Shown: piece after piece, positions 1 to 8,877 of the stretch
How the letters are laid out: the number at the start of each line of letters is the position of its first letter
Position numbering within the stretch: position 1 is the stretch's first letter
Assembly: GCF_907164555.1 (NCBI RefSeq)
Contig: NZ_CAJQZC010000006.1
Coordinates: 124,001-188,000 of the forward strand
Length of the DNA: 64,000 nt
Direction of reading: 5' to 3'
Source: Paraburkholderia saeva
Lineage (GTDB): Bacteria; Pseudomonadota; Gammaproteobacteria; Burkholderiales; Burkholderiaceae
Translations under genes and position numbers: made by a program
Notes under the pieces: model-generated
Told to the model about the DNA's origin: nothing
Databases searched by the model: none
Seen by the model: the letters and a program-made list of their open reading frames with translations, nothing else

Positions 1-668
1 AGTCGGGGGCAGGCAAATCTACCGTGCTTGCTCTGCTGCAGCGTTTCTACGACACGCAGGGCGGGCAGATCAGGATCGACGGCCAGGACATCGGCGGGAT
101 CTCGCAGGACAGCCTGCGCCATTCGATTGCGCTCGTGCCGCAGGATATTTCGCTGTTCCATCGTTCGGTGTACGAAAACATTGCGTACGGCCGCCCCGAA
201 GCAACCCGAGACGAGGTGATGGCCGCCGCACGTGAAGCGCGCTGCTCGGATTTCATCGAGGCGATGCCGGAAGGCTACGACACGATCGTCGGCGATCGCG
301 GCGTGAAACTGTCGGGCGGTCAGCGTCAACGCATTGCGATCGCTCGGGCGATCCTGAAGAACGCGCCGATCCTGCTGCTCGACGAGGCGACGTCGGCACT
401 CGACAGCGCATCGGAAGAAGCGATCCAGAAGGCGCTCGACCGGCTGATGGTAGGTCGCACGGTGATCGCAATTGCGCACCGTCTGTCGACGCTGCACAAC
501 TTCGACCGCATCATCGTGATGAGCGCAGGCAAGGTCATCGACGACGGCACACCGGAAGAACTGCGCAACCGGCCGGGGCTCTATCGCGATCTGCTATCGA
601 AGCAGTACGGCAAGGGAACGACGCTTCACGTCGGCGGCAAGAAGGTCGACGAACAGCACGTGGCCTGA
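1..668 (+). CDS. ABC exporter, C-terminal ATPase part (truncated by window edge)
   Basis: The reading frame is open from base 3 and begins inside the Walker A motif (SGAGKST), so the membrane domain lies outside the window. The visible part is a full nucleotide-binding half: Q-loop (VPQD), ABC signature LSGGQRQR, Walker B ILLLDEATSALD and the switch histidine in AIAHRLST. This is the arrangement of fused permease-ATPase exporters of the MsbA/Atm1 type, which move lipids, peptides or metal-thiol compounds outward across the inner membrane. The substrate cannot be told from this half. A strong hairpin follows the stop codon, so this is the last gene of its transcript. Confidence 0.85.
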   Translation, partial: SGAGKSTVLALLQRFYDTQGGQIRIDGQDIGGISQDSLRHSIALVPQDISLFHRSVYENIAYGRPEATRDEVMAAAREARCSDFIEAMPEGYDTIVGDRGVKLSGGQRQRIAIARAILKNAPILLLDEATSALDSASEEAIQKALDRLMVGRTVIAIAHRLSTLHNFDRIIVMSAGKVIDDGTPEELRNRPGLYRDLLSKQYGKGTTLHVGGKKVDEQHVA

Positions 669-700
669 GAAACGTACAAGGCCGCAGAACCTCGTATATG

Positions 701-737
701 GTAAAAAGGCCGCTTCAGTCCGAAGCGGCCTTTTTAC
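701..737. terminator. Bidirectional intrinsic terminator
   Basis: A perfect 16-bp stem (701-716 with 722-737) encloses a 5-nt loop, with A-runs and T-runs at both ends. It lies between the ABC exporter gene and the convergent otsA gene and can serve both. Confidence 0.85.
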
Positions 738-790
738 GTCTGGCACGATGCGGGCAGACGTACGGCGCAAACCGCGCGCTGCTTCACACG

Positions 791-2224
791 TCAATCGGCG
801 AGCGAAACCCCTGCCCGCTTTCGCACGCGCTGCACCGGACCGGCTGCCTGCAGGTCGCGCATGAAATTGTCGCGCCACACGGAAACGTTGTTCTCACGCA
901 GCTGCGCCATCATTTCCCGGTAGCGCGACTGGCGCTCGACAAGCGGCATCGCGAGCGCGGTCGCCAGCGCTTCGGCCATGCCGTCGATATCGACGGGGTT
1001 CACGATCAGCGCGCCATTCAGTTCCTGCGCCGCGCCCGCGAAACGCGAGAGTACCAGCACGCCAGGATCGTCCGGGTCCTGCGCCGATACGTACTCTTTC
1101 GCGACGAGGTTCATGCCGTCGCGCAGCGGCGTCACGTAGCCGACGTGCGACGCGCGAAACAGCGCCGCCAGCACCTGCCGCTCGTACTGCCGGTGGATAT
1201 AGCGGATCGGCGTCCAGTCCAGCTCGGCGAAACGGCCATTGATGCGCCCCGATTCACCTTCCAGCTGCAGACGGATGTCCTGGTACGCATGCATGTCGGC
1301 GCGCGTCGGCGGTGCGATCTGCACGAACGACACCTTGTTGCGTTGCGCCGGCGAATGCTCCAGCAGACGCTCGAACGCGCGGAAACGCTCGACCAGTCCC
1401 TTCGAATAATCGAGCCGGTCGACACTCATGATCAGCTTGCGCGAGTGCAGCGTTGCGCGCATGGTGCGCACGGGCTTGCCGCTCTCGCCGGCTCTCGCCA
1501 GCTCGGCGATCTCATCCGGATAGACGCCGATCGGATAAGCCGCCGCATGCAGCGTGCGGCCGAAGGCGTGCACCGTCGTCGGACGGCCGTTGACCGGGGC
1601 GTCGATCGTGCCGTTCGCCTCGTGCACGACGTAATCGCAAAAGGAGCGCAGGTCGGGTTCCGTCTGGAAGCCGAGCAGATCGAACGAACACAGCGACTCG
1701 ACGAGTTCGCGATGCGGTGGCACCGCGAGCAGCACCTGCGAGGCGGGAAAGGGAATGTGCAGGAAAAAGCCGATGCGATTCTTCACGCCCGCGGCGCGCA
1801 GCGCCTTCGCGAACGGGATCAAATGGTAGTCGTGTACCCAGATGACGTCATCCGGACGCAGCAGCGGCACGAGTTGCTGGGCGAGCCACGTATTGACGCG
1901 GCAATAGCCTTCGAAATCGTGCCGGTCGTACTGCACGAGGTCCGCGCGATAGTGGAACGCGGGCCACAGCGTCGCGTTCGAAAAGCCGCGGTAGTACTGG
2001 TCGTAATCGCGCCGCACGAGGCCGATGGTCGCGAACGTCACCGGCCCGCGTTCCTCGACGCTGATCTGCGGCTGCCCGGACGACAGCACGTCGCCGCTCC
2101 AGCCGAACCACATGCCGCCGGTTTCCTTCAACGCGTCATAAACGCCGACTGCCAGTCCGCCCGCCGCGGGGCCGCCTTCCGAGATCGGTGCGACCCGGTT
2201 CGATACGATGATCAGTCGACTCAT
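791..2224 (-). CDS. otsA: Alpha,alpha-trehalose-phosphate synthase (UDP-forming)
   Basis: A family 20 glycosyltransferase of 477 residues that joins UDP-glucose and glucose-6-phosphate to trehalose-6-phosphate in the cytoplasm. The N-terminus [10 protein letters not shown], the GGLAVGV loop (about 23-29) and HDYHL (131-135) are typical of OtsA, as are the RLDYSKG and LRDGMNL motifs further on. The length is normal for bacterial OtsA. The ATG at 2224 gives the conserved N-terminus; the frame also allows a TTG three codons earlier. It lies 58 bp downstream of otsB in the same direction, so the pair is probably one osmoprotection operon. Confidence 0.95.
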   Translation of the reverse strand: MSRLIIVSNRVAPISEGGPAAGGLAVGVYDALKETGGMWFGWSGDVLSSGQPQISVEERGPVTFATIGLVRRDYDQYYRGFSNATLWPAFHYRADLVQYDRHDFEGYCRVNTWLAQQLVPLLRPDDVIWVHDYHLIPFAKALRAAGVKNRIGFFLHIPFPASQVLLAVPPHRELVESLCSFDLLGFQTEPDLRSFCDYVVHEANGTIDAPVNGRPTTVHAFGRTLHAAAYPIGVYPDEIAELARAGESGKPVRTMRATLHSRKLIMSVDRLDYSKGLVERFRAFERLLEHSPAQRNKVSFVQIAPPTRADMHAYQDIRLQLEGESGRINGRFAELDWTPIRYIHRQYERQVLAALFRASHVGYVTPLRDGMNLVAKEYVSAQDPDDPGVLVLSRFAGAAQELNGALIVNPVDIDGMAEALATALAMPLVERQSRYREMMAQLRENNVSVWRDNFMRDLQAAGPVQRVRKRAGVSLAD

Positions 2225-2282
2225 GAAGCGCAATTCTCACGCTGAAAAAAAGAGGCACTGCGAAGGATGGGCCGCATGGACG

Positions 2283-3032
2283 TCACGCCTTGCCGGCGGC
2301 CGCGACAACGGCGGCGAGCCAGTCGATCAGCGCGCTGACGGAATCGAGCCGCGTTCTCGCGACCGAATCGCCGCCGCCGACCTTGATCGACACACCACCG
2401 CGTTCGTTGACGACGGCGAAGCCTTTTTCGTCGGTCAGGTCGTCGCCGGCGAAAACAGGCGTGCGGCCGGTGAACGGCGGCTCGTCGAGGAAGGCCCGCA
2501 GCGCACGCCCCTTGTCGACGTCCTTCGGCTTGATTTCATAGACCATCTTGCCCGGCTGCAGCACATACGCTTCCGGATATTCCGCGACGAGACGGCTGGT
2601 GGACTCACGTGCGACGGCTTCGCGCTCGGGCGCATTGCGATAGTGCAGCGCGACGGCCGCGCCCTTGATCTCGAGCAGCATGCCGGGATTCGTGCGAACG
2701 ACGGCGGCAAGTTCCTGCTCCATGCGCAGCAGGCGGTCGTCGTTAAAGCCGGTGCGCTGCGTATCGCCGTTCGCGTCGCGCCGCTCGGCGCCGTGCAGAC
2801 CCGCAATCGGCATGTCAGGCATACCGAGAAACGAGTCGATGCTGTCGATGCCGCGCCCCGAAACGATCGCAACCGCGCCGTTCGTGAGGCCGCGCAGCGC
2901 GCCCAGCAACTCGATGACCCGGGGTTGCACCAGCACGCCGTCGGGCGTCGGCGCGAGCTCGACGAGCGTGCCGTCGAAGTCGAAGAAAAAAGCCGTCTCG
3001 CTCGGAGACAGAACAGCCGGAAGTGCTCGCAT
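2283..3032 (-). CDS. otsB: Trehalose-6-phosphate phosphatase
   Basis: A 249-residue HAD-superfamily phosphatase that converts trehalose-6-phosphate to trehalose, the second step after OtsA. The catalytic DFDGT motif is at residues 18-22, and GDDLTDEKGF near the C-terminus supplies the acidic magnesium ligands. The ATG at 3032 follows a GAAAGG-like ribosome site and removes a non-homologous extension that the open frame would allow up to 3158. It is the first gene of the otsB-otsA pair. Confidence 0.93.
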   Translation of the reverse strand: MRALPAVLSPSETAFFFDFDGTLVELAPTPDGVLVQPRVIELLGALRGLTNGAVAIVSGRGIDSIDSFLGMPDMPIAGLHGAERRDANGDTQRTGFNDDRLLRMEQELAAVVRTNPGMLLEIKGAAVALHYRNAPEREAVARESTSRLVAEYPEAYVLQPGKMVYEIKPKDVDKGRALRAFLDEPPFTGRTPVFAGDDLTDEKGFAVVNERGGVSIKVGGGDSVARTRLDSVSALIDWLAAVVAAAGKA

Positions 3033-3383
3033 CGTTTTGTCTTGCCTTTCAGCCGCTTGCAGCCGGAAAAGTGTGCGCATCTTACCGCGCATCCGCCAAT
3101 TTTTCGAGAAAGTAAGGCTGGCGCGTTGACTGGCCGGACATCCGCCCCCTCCGGTCAACCCGATTCCATCCGGAAACAGAACAATCCGGTTTCACGCAGC
3201 TTTCAGTCGCGTGTGACATTTTGCCCCGGTCACCTGATGCTGGCGGGCGTGCAGGCACATCGTCCGACGAATTGCGCTAAAGTCGCAGCCACCGCCGCGT
3301 TGCATGGAACGCCGCCGTTGTTCCGGAAACTGCAGCAACGGCGGTCATACCCGCATTGTTTAATCGAGTCATCGAGAACCCAT
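3033..3383. other. Intergenic region between divergent otsBA and sco clusters
   Basis: About 350 bp without a supported gene. It must hold the promoters of otsBA (leftward) and of the copper cluster (rightward). I see no clear operator, RNA gene or terminator in it. Confidence 0.5.
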
Positions 3384-4082
3384 TTGTTCCCGCCCGTCCC
3401 GTTCCGCCGTCAGACACAACAACTGCGTCGACCGTCCCGCAAGGCTGAAAACCGGCCGCGCGCGCAGCGTGGCACGTCGCGTAGCCTGCTTGCGTTGCTG
3501 ACCGCCGCGTTCGCCACACTTGCCAGCGGTGCGCTCACCGCCTGCTCGCACGACGACGCGCCGTGGCAACTGACGAATGTCAGCGGTCACCTCCCCGACC
3601 TCCAGTTCGCGCTGACCGGCGACGACGGCAAAGCCGTCACCGGCGACAGCTTCAAGGGTCGTGCCGCGCTCGTCTACTTCGGTTACACGCACTGTCCGGA
3701 TGTCTGCCCTGAAACGATGGGCCGGCTGATGCAGGTCATCGACCGGCTCGGCCCGGACGCGCAAAAGGTGCGCATCCTGTTCGTGACCGTCGACCCCGCC
3801 CGCGATTCGGCACAGGCACTGCATGACTACGTGGGCGCGTTCGATGCGAAGCATGCATACGGGCTGACGGGCAGCGACGCCGAAATCGAAGGCCTCGCAA
3901 AACGCTATCGTGTCGCCTACCAGATGGAAAAGCGCGAGCCGAAAGGCAACTACGAAGTCACCCACAGTTCCGCCATCTACGTGTTCGACGCAGCGGGCCA
4001 CGCGCGCCTCCTCGCCACCGATCACGATTCACCCGACGTGATCGCCCACGATCTGCGCCGTATCATCGACACCCGTTCCTGA
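3384..4082 (+). CDS. SCO1/SenC family copper chaperone, lipoprotein
   Basis: A thioredoxin-fold Sco protein for building the CuA centre of cytochrome c oxidase at the periplasmic face of the membrane. The copper site is visible as HCPDVC (CxxxC) together with the later histidine in THSSAIYV. A hydrophobic stretch ending LTAC looks like a lipobox, so it is probably a lipoprotein. The start is uncertain: the open frame runs far upstream, but homology begins just before the signal sequence and the only nearby in-frame start is TTG at 3384. PCuAC and CtaG genes follow within 22 and 9 bp, so the three likely form one copper-delivery operon. Confidence 0.85.
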   Translation: MFPPVPFRRQTQQLRRPSRKAENRPRAQRGTSRSLLALLTAAFATLASGALTACSHDDAPWQLTNVSGHLPDLQFALTGDDGKAVTGDSFKGRAALVYFGYTHCPDVCPETMGRLMQVIDRLGPDAQKVRILFVTVDPARDSAQALHDYVGAFDAKHAYGLTGSDAEIEGLAKRYRVAYQMEKREPKGNYEVTHSSAIYVFDAAGHARLLATDHDSPDVIAHDLRRIIDTRS

Positions 4083-4103
4083 TTCACGCCAACCCTGACA
4101 CTT

Positions 4104-4565
4104 ATGCCGATCAAGCTCTCTTCTTCGACCGCAATGGCCGCGATTTTCACGGCCGCCACGCTCTTTGGCGCCACCGCCCACGCGGCCGGCGCGCAAGCCA
4201 TCACGACGCAGGATGCGTGGGTTCGCTGGCTGCCGAACAACCTGCCCGCCGGCGGTTATGTGACGCTCATGAACGCGAGCGACAAACCCATCGATCTCGT
4301 CGATGTGTCGAGCGACGACTACGGCAGCGCGATGCTGCACCAGACCATCTCGAACGGCTCGACACAAAAGATGGTGATGGCGGACAAGCTCACCGTACCG
4401 GCGCACGGTCAGGCGAAGATTGCGCCCGGGGGCTATCACGTGATGCTCGAAGAGCCGAAGCACAAGATCGCGCCGGGCGACACGGTGCATCTGAAACTGA
4501 AATTCTCCGACGGCGAAACGCTCGACACGCCGTTCGCCGTCAAGTCGCCCTCGCAGACGAAGTAA
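4104..4565 (+). CDS. PCu(A)C periplasmic copper chaperone
   Basis: A 153-residue secreted protein with an N-terminal signal peptide cut near AHA. It carries the exact family copper motif H-x10-M-x21-H-x-M, starting at the histidine in MLHQT and ending in HVM. PCu(A)C proteins pass Cu(I) to the CuA site of cytochrome oxidase, usually with a Sco partner; the Sco gene here is immediately upstream. ctaG starts 9 bp downstream. Confidence 0.93.
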   Translation: MPIKLSSSTAMAAIFTAATLFGATAHAAGAQAITTQDAWVRWLPNNLPAGGYVTLMNASDKPIDLVDVSSDDYGSAMLHQTISNGSTQKMVMADKLTVPAHGQAKIAPGGYHVMLEEPKHKIAPGDTVHLKLKFSDGETLDTPFAVKSPSQTK

Positions 4566-4574
4566 CCCCGTACG

Positions 4575-5459
4575 ATGAACCTGCTCGTCTGGCTCGAACC
4601 CTGGGAGTTCTCTCCGACAGTCGTCATCGCGATTGTCGCGGCGGCCGTGCTGTTCGCTCGCGGCGTGAGCAAGGCGAAGGTATCGATCGCGCGGCAACTG
4701 TCGTTCTGGTTCGGGCTGGTGGCGCTATACATCGCGCTTCATACGCGGCTCGACTATTTCTTCGAGCATGAGTTTTTCATGCATCGCGCGCAGCACCTCG
4801 TGCTGCACCATCTTGGGCCGTTCTTCATCGCGCTGTCGTATCCGGGCGCCGCGATCCGCGCGGGCATTCCGTTCAGCTGGCGGCAGCGCTTCGTGCGGCC
4901 CATGTTGCAAACACGCGCCGTGCGCGCAACGCTCGACGTGGTCATGCATCCGGTGGTCGCGGTCGTGCTGTTCGTCGGTCTGATTTATTTCTGGCTGCTC
5001 TCGCCCGTGCATTTCGTCGCGATGCTCGACTGGCGGCTTTATCGCGTGATGAACTGGAGCATGGTGATCGACGGCCTGCTGTTCTGGTGGCTCGTCCTCG
5101 ATTCGCGCCCGGCGCCGCCGGCGCGTCTTTCACCCGGCCGGCGCGTGCTCGTGGTGATCGCGGCAATTCCACCGCAACTTGTGCTTGGCGCGTTCATCTT
5201 CTTTTCGCCGCGCGAACTGTATCCAGTTTATTCGATTTGCGGACGGGCATTCACATGGCTGAGCCCGATGCGCGACCAGCAGATCGGCGGCCTGCTGCTG
5301 TGGATTCCAGGTTCGATGATGAGTGTGATCGGCGCGCTCATCGCGCTGCGCCACTGGATGCGGCTCTCGGGCCGGGCGCGGCTGCGCGAGGAACATACGT
5401 CGCCTGCGAAGGCAGTGAGTGCGGCGAATGCGCGCCCGTCGCCGGTTCGTCACCCCTGA
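4575..5459 (+). CDS. CtaG-family cytochrome c oxidase assembly membrane protein
   Basis: A 294-residue multi-pass membrane protein of the Caa3_CtaG family. It has about seven hydrophobic segments and a histidine-rich stretch (HEFFMHRAQHLVLHH) typical of the family and likely to handle copper. Its place directly after Sco and PCuAC supports a role in oxidase copper insertion. The C-terminal 30 residues are a hydrophilic tail. Confidence 0.88.
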   Translation: MNLLVWLEPWEFSPTVVIAIVAAAVLFARGVSKAKVSIARQLSFWFGLVALYIALHTRLDYFFEHEFFMHRAQHLVLHHLGPFFIALSYPGAAIRAGIPFSWRQRFVRPMLQTRAVRATLDVVMHPVVAVVLFVGLIYFWLLSPVHFVAMLDWRLYRVMNWSMVIDGLLFWWLVLDSRPAPPARLSPGRRVLVVIAAIPPQLVLGAFIFFSPRELYPVYSICGRAFTWLSPMRDQQIGGLLLWIPGSMMSVIGALIALRHWMRLSGRARLREEHTSPAKAVSAANARPSPVRHP

Positions 5460-5490
5460 ACTGACGGACGCGATACGTATCGCGCGCCGC

Positions 5491-5961
5491 TCAGGCGGAA
5501 CGCATCCAGACGTGCGGGATGCCGTCCTCTTCGTGGATATCTGAAATCGCTTCAAAACCGAACGCGCCGTAAAACGGTTGCAGATGCGCCTGCGCATGCA
5601 GACGGATCGGCGTGGTCGGCCATTGCGTAGCGATATGTCCGAGCGCGCGTTCGAGCATTTGGGTGCCCAGCCCCTGACCGCGAAAATCCGCGGTCGTCAG
5701 CACACGGCCGATGCGGATATCGGTTTCGCTCTCGTCCGGCAGGAGCACACGCAGGTATCCGGCAAGCTTCGCGCGCGGCTCGCTCTGGCCGTACGCAAAC
5801 AGGTGCCACGCCTCCGTGTCGAGGCCGTCGATGTCGCCATACAGGCAGTTCTGCTCGACGACAAAGACCGCGCTGCGCGCCGCCAGCATGTCATAGACCT
5901 CGGCGGGGGTCAGGTCGTCGAAGGCTTTCCAGCGCCATTCGATCATCAAGGGCTGATCCAT
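5491..5961 (-). CDS. GNAT N-acetyltransferase, ElaA type
   Basis: A GNAT-fold protein of about 156 residues. The N-terminal core (IEWRWKAFDDL, then RSAVFVVEQNC) matches the ElaA subfamily, followed by the acetyl-CoA loop RGQGLGTQMLERA. The substrate of ElaA proteins is not established. Possible ATG starts are 5961 and 5946; I chose 5961 because a weak purine-rich site precedes it. Confidence 0.85.
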   Translation of the reverse strand: MDQPLMIEWRWKAFDDLTPAEVYDMLAARSAVFVVEQNCLYGDIDGLDTEAWHLFAYGQSEPRAKLAGYLRVLLPDESETDIRIGRVLTTADFRGQGLGTQMLERALGHIATQWPTTPIRLHAQAHLQPFYGAFGFEAISDIHEEDGIPHVWMRSA

Positions 5962-6172
5962 ATCAATCTGCTTCGGGGAAGCGCTTGCGCGCACATCAAA
6001 GCCGAATTATGCCGCGCCGCGCCCGTGAAGGCCAATCCGATGCACGCTCGTCCCGTGCGCCGCCGGGCTGTTGTGTGCCTGGTCGGCAAACTGCAGCCTG
6101 TAAAGAAACGCGGCAGAATCCTTGAAGGCCTGAACGGTCCCTGATTGTCCAATTCCCTCGACAAGGAAGAAC

Positions 6173-6610
6173 ATGAAATCGAAACTCATCGCCGCATTGA
6201 TCGTGTCGTCACTCGGATTCGCTGCCACGCAGGCGCAGGCGCAGGTGGCCGGCACACAGCAGATCGGTATCAGCGTGGAAGTCTCGCAGGCCATTCTGGA
6301 GGGCTGGAGCGTGCGCAAGTCGATCCTGAACAAACCGGTCTATAACGAACAGGGACAGCGCGTCGGCGTGATTCACGACATCATCGTCGCACCGGATGCG
6401 TCGGTTTCGTTCGCGATCATCGCAGCCCAGCAATTCCTTGGCGTGTCGCATCACGACGTGGCAATTCCGATCGAACAGCTCGATTTCGTCGATGGCAAGC
6501 TGACGCTGGCCGGCGCAACAAAGGCCGCGATCAAGGCGTTGCCGGAGTTTCAGTATGCGAAGGTGCGCGCCACGCCGGAACCGCGGACCGACTATAAGGA
6601 ACATCATTGA
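6173..6610 (+). CDS. Secreted PRC-barrel domain protein
   Basis: A 145-residue protein with a clear signal peptide (MKSKLIAALIVSSLGF, cleavage near AQA) and a PRC-barrel-like domain around residues 45-115 (SILNKPVYNEQGQRVG, then the VSFAI strand). A good ribosome site (AAGGAAG) precedes the ATG. PRC-barrel proteins bind partners or RNA; this exported version has no known function that I can name. It stands alone. Confidence 0.75.
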   Translation: MKSKLIAALIVSSLGFAATQAQAQVAGTQQIGISVEVSQAILEGWSVRKSILNKPVYNEQGQRVGVIHDIIVAPDASVSFAIIAAQQFLGVSHHDVAIPIEQLDFVDGKLTLAGATKAAIKALPEFQYAKVRATPEPRTDYKEHH

Positions 6611-6642
6611 CGTATCGCCGCGGACCCGATGGTTCGCGACAC

Positions 6643-6663
6643 GGAGTGGGCGCGCCCCACTCC
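6643..6663. terminator. GC-rich hairpin after the PRC-barrel gene
   Basis: GGAGTGGG pairs with CCCACTCC across a short loop, 32 bp after the stop codon. There is no T-run, so it is only a possible terminator or mRNA-end structure. Confidence 0.35.
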
Positions 6664-6751
6664 TGCAACCTGTTTCAGGCGACCGCGTGCGGACGGCCAG
6701 TATGGCGTTTGAGCGCGGCCACCCGCCCACCGTGTTGAAGCGGGAGTCGCC

Positions 6752-7966
6752 ATGACCGACGTCATCACTGAAATCACGCGCTTTAACGCCGGGCGCGATC
6801 CAGAACGGCTTGCCATGAAGTACGCCGCGATGCGTACTTCGGCGTTTGTCTTCCTGCGCGGCACCTGTCACCTGTTCTACGCGCGCATGCCAACGGGCGG
6901 GATCCTCGACGGCATCCCGCAGACGTGGATTTGCGGCGACATGCATCTGGAAAATTTCGGCAGCTACAAGGCCGACAACCGGCTCATCTATTTCGACATC
7001 AACGATTTCGACGAAGCCTGCCTCGCGCCGTGCCTCGCGGAACTCGCACGTCTGCTCGCGAGCGTGCTCGCCGCCGCAGACGGCCTGCGCGTCAGCCGCG
7101 CGGAAGCGCTAGCGCTCTGCCATACCGCGATCGACGCATACAGCGCCGCACTGCGCTTAGGCAAGGCACGCTGGATCGAAGAGGAACTTGCGACCGGCAT
7201 GGTGCGCGAATTGTTCGACACGTTGCACGAGCGCACGCGCGTCGATCATCTGAACCGGCGCACGGAACTGAAAGGCAAGAAGCGGACGTTAAAGGTCGAC
7301 GGGAAAAAAGCGTTGCCCGTCGACGATAAAACGCGCGCCGCCGTCACCGCGTTCATGAGCGCGTTCGCAGCGAGCGAGCCAGACCCGTCGTTCTACAGGA
7401 TGATCGACGTCGCGCGACGCATCGCTGGAACGGGCAGCCTGGGCGTCGATCGATATGTGATGCTCGTGGAAGGCAAAGGCTCGCCGGATGGCAACTATCT
7501 GATCGATCTGAAAGAGGCGTTACCTTCTTCGGTCGCACCGTACGTGAAAACGAAGCAGCCCGCCTGGGGTAGCGAGGCGCAGCGTGTCGTCGCGATCCAG
7601 CAGCGCGCGCAGGCGGTGTCGCAGGCGTTCCTGCACGCGGTCGAATTCAATGGAAAGCCGTACGTGTTGCGAAGCCTGCAACCCTCGGAAGATCGTGTGA
7701 CGCTCGCGAACTGGAACGGCAAGCTCTCGCGGCTCGAATCGGTCGTGAACAACATGGCCGAATTGAGCGCGTGGTCACAGTTGCGCAGCGGTGGTCGAGA
7801 AGGCTCTGCGATCGCCGACGAGCTGATCGCGTTCGGCAACGGTACCGACTGGCACATGCCGCTCATCCAGCTCGCCGTGCAATGCGAAGCTCAAGTGATG
7901 ACCGACTGGCAAGCGTACTCGGCTGCGTACGACAAAGGGGCCTTTGGCGCGCGCGCGAAGGGCTAG
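6752..7966 (+). CDS. DUF2252 family protein
   Basis: A 404-residue DUF2252 protein. The motifs WICGDMHLENFG and FDINDFDEACLAP resemble the catalytic and metal loops of aminoglycoside-phosphotransferase-like kinases (HGDxHxxN and DFxD). A small-molecule kinase fold is therefore likely, but the substrate is unknown. The start ATG follows GGGAG. The gene ends before a strong bidirectional terminator next to the prophage attachment site. Confidence 0.85.
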   Translation: MTDVITEITRFNAGRDPERLAMKYAAMRTSAFVFLRGTCHLFYARMPTGGILDGIPQTWICGDMHLENFGSYKADNRLIYFDINDFDEACLAPCLAELARLLASVLAAADGLRVSRAEALALCHTAIDAYSAALRLGKARWIEEELATGMVRELFDTLHERTRVDHLNRRTELKGKKRTLKVDGKKALPVDDKTRAAVTAFMSAFAASEPDPSFYRMIDVARRIAGTGSLGVDRYVMLVEGKGSPDGNYLIDLKEALPSSVAPYVKTKQPAWGSEAQRVVAIQQRAQAVSQAFLHAVEFNGKPYVLRSLQPSEDRVTLANWNGKLSRLESVVNNMAELSAWSQLRSGGREGSAIADELIAFGNGTDWHMPLIQLAVQCEAQVMTDWQAYSAAYDKGAFGARAKG

Positions 7967-8020
7967 CGATCGCGTCGTACTGCCTGGGATTGATCTGCGT
8001 TGAAGGCGTGGCGGCAGAAA

Positions 8021-8054
8021 AAAGAAAAGCCCCGATTTTTCGGGGCTTTTCTTT
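8021..8054. terminator. Bidirectional terminator next to attL
   Basis: A perfect 15-bp stem (8021-8035 with 8040-8054), with loop and flanking A/T runs. It ends two bases before the attL repeat. Before integration this hairpin would have followed the host tRNA-Cys gene. Confidence 0.9.
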
Positions 8055-8055
8055 C

Positions 8056-8115
8056 ACTGCTGGAGGCGCGAGCCGGAGTCGAACCGGCCTAAACGGCTTT
8101 GCAGGCCGCTGCATA
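8056..8115. repeat. attL: 60-bp direct repeat holding the displaced 3' part of tRNA-Cys
   Basis: These 60 bases are identical to 48194-48253. They contain the CCA end, the T-arm and the anticodon arm of tRNA-Cys (8061-8115) but lack the 5' part, so this copy cannot be a functional tRNA. It is the host half left behind by site-specific integration. The sequence becomes AT-rich directly after base 8115, where phage DNA begins. Confidence 0.93.
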
Positions 8116-8233
8116 CTTATTATTTTCAATATGTTATGAGATTTAACCGCGAAACCTAACCACACCTCTTTGCAACGTTCAAACCGTGCTTTCGGATATT
8201 ATCCAATCTCCCAAACCCGAGAGAGGCCTGCAC

Positions 8234-8695
8234 ATGAGTACTCAGAACGCCGAACCTGCCGGCCAACCATCGCTTCCCCAGTATGTCGTTACTGCGGCAG
8301 AAAATGATTGGTTTCTTCGATCGTTGGTGAGCATGGTGAATAGTTCCGATACGACCTTTGGCATTACTCTGAACGTCAGTGGCATGCTAATAAGCGGCCA
8401 GCTCGTCGGGGGTAAGCAATACTTCGAGGGCTTCGCCGCTACATTTGCAGGTGCCATTCAAGATCCGAGCGAAGCGGACAGCATCCGGGAAGGTTTTGCG
8501 TCTCACGGCAGCGTTTATGTCAACACTGACGGGACTTACAAGCAAGACATGGAAGCACCATCGTACGTTCATCTGAAGAACTGTCGCTACTTTCACCCCA
8601 GCGGCAATCCCATTCCTGGCAACGGCGGAGTATGGTGGCGAGGGCGAATTCGGGAAGTCGGCGGGTTTGCGCTTGGCGAACTGAGCAGCAGTTAG
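8234..8695 (+). CDS. GvpU-like protein, prophage cargo gene
   Basis: A 153-residue protein. Its first half (WFLRSLVSMVNSSDTTFGIT, then LNVSGMLISGQLVGG) resembles GvpU, a gas-vesicle accessory protein, but there are no other gas-vesicle genes nearby. The ATG at 8234 follows GAGAGG with a 7-base gap, better than the upstream ATG of the frame. It is the first gene inside attL, transcribed alone and preceded by AT-rich DNA, which is typical of cargo genes expressed from a prophage. GvpU-like assignment is from remembered family features; function here is unknown. Confidence 0.6.
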   Translation: MSTQNAEPAGQPSLPQYVVTAAENDWFLRSLVSMVNSSDTTFGITLNVSGMLISGQLVGGKQYFEGFAATFAGAIQDPSEADSIREGFASHGSVYVNTDGTYKQDMEAPSYVHLKNCRYFHPSGNPIPGNGGVWWRGRIREVGGFALGELSSS

Positions 8696-8728
8696 CCGCG
8701 ACGGCGGCCTTGAACAATTCGAGGCCGC

Positions 8729-8758
8729 ATTGCACCCCTTAGTTCAGGGGGTGCAATG
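8729..8758. terminator. Hairpin after the GvpU-like gene
   Basis: CATTGCACCCC pairs with GGGGTGCAATG across a short loop, 33 bp after the stop codon. The T-run is weak, so this is a possible terminator or end structure. Confidence 0.45.
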
Positions 8759-8837
8759 ATAAGCAGACCGCCACCAGATCAAGCTCTACTACACTGCTGT
8801 AGCAATCCCCGTAGCAACGTATTTTCCCGCCTCGCAG

Positions 8838-8866
8838 CAAAAAGAGAGCTCGCTCAAGCGAGCTCC
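8838..8866 (-). terminator. Terminator of the adenine methylase gene
   Basis: On the minus strand GAGCTCGCT and AGCGAGCTC form a 9-bp stem, followed by TCTTTTTG. It lies 12 bp after the methylase stop codon. Confidence 0.75.
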
Positions 8867-8877
8867 CACCCTGCGGC

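Noticed and set aside
698..2245. 515-codon plus-strand frame opposite otsA
   Set aside because: Shadow of otsA in high-GC DNA; arginine- and histidine-rich translation without motifs.
2208..3383. Long plus-strand open frame joined in frame to the sco gene
   Set aside because: It covers the opposite strand of otsB and an intergenic region; only the part after about 3384 has Sco features.
8061..8115. Second tRNA-Cys gene at the left prophage end
   Set aside because: Only the 3' 55 nt are present; D-arm and 5' acceptor strand are missing, so it is the attL remnant.
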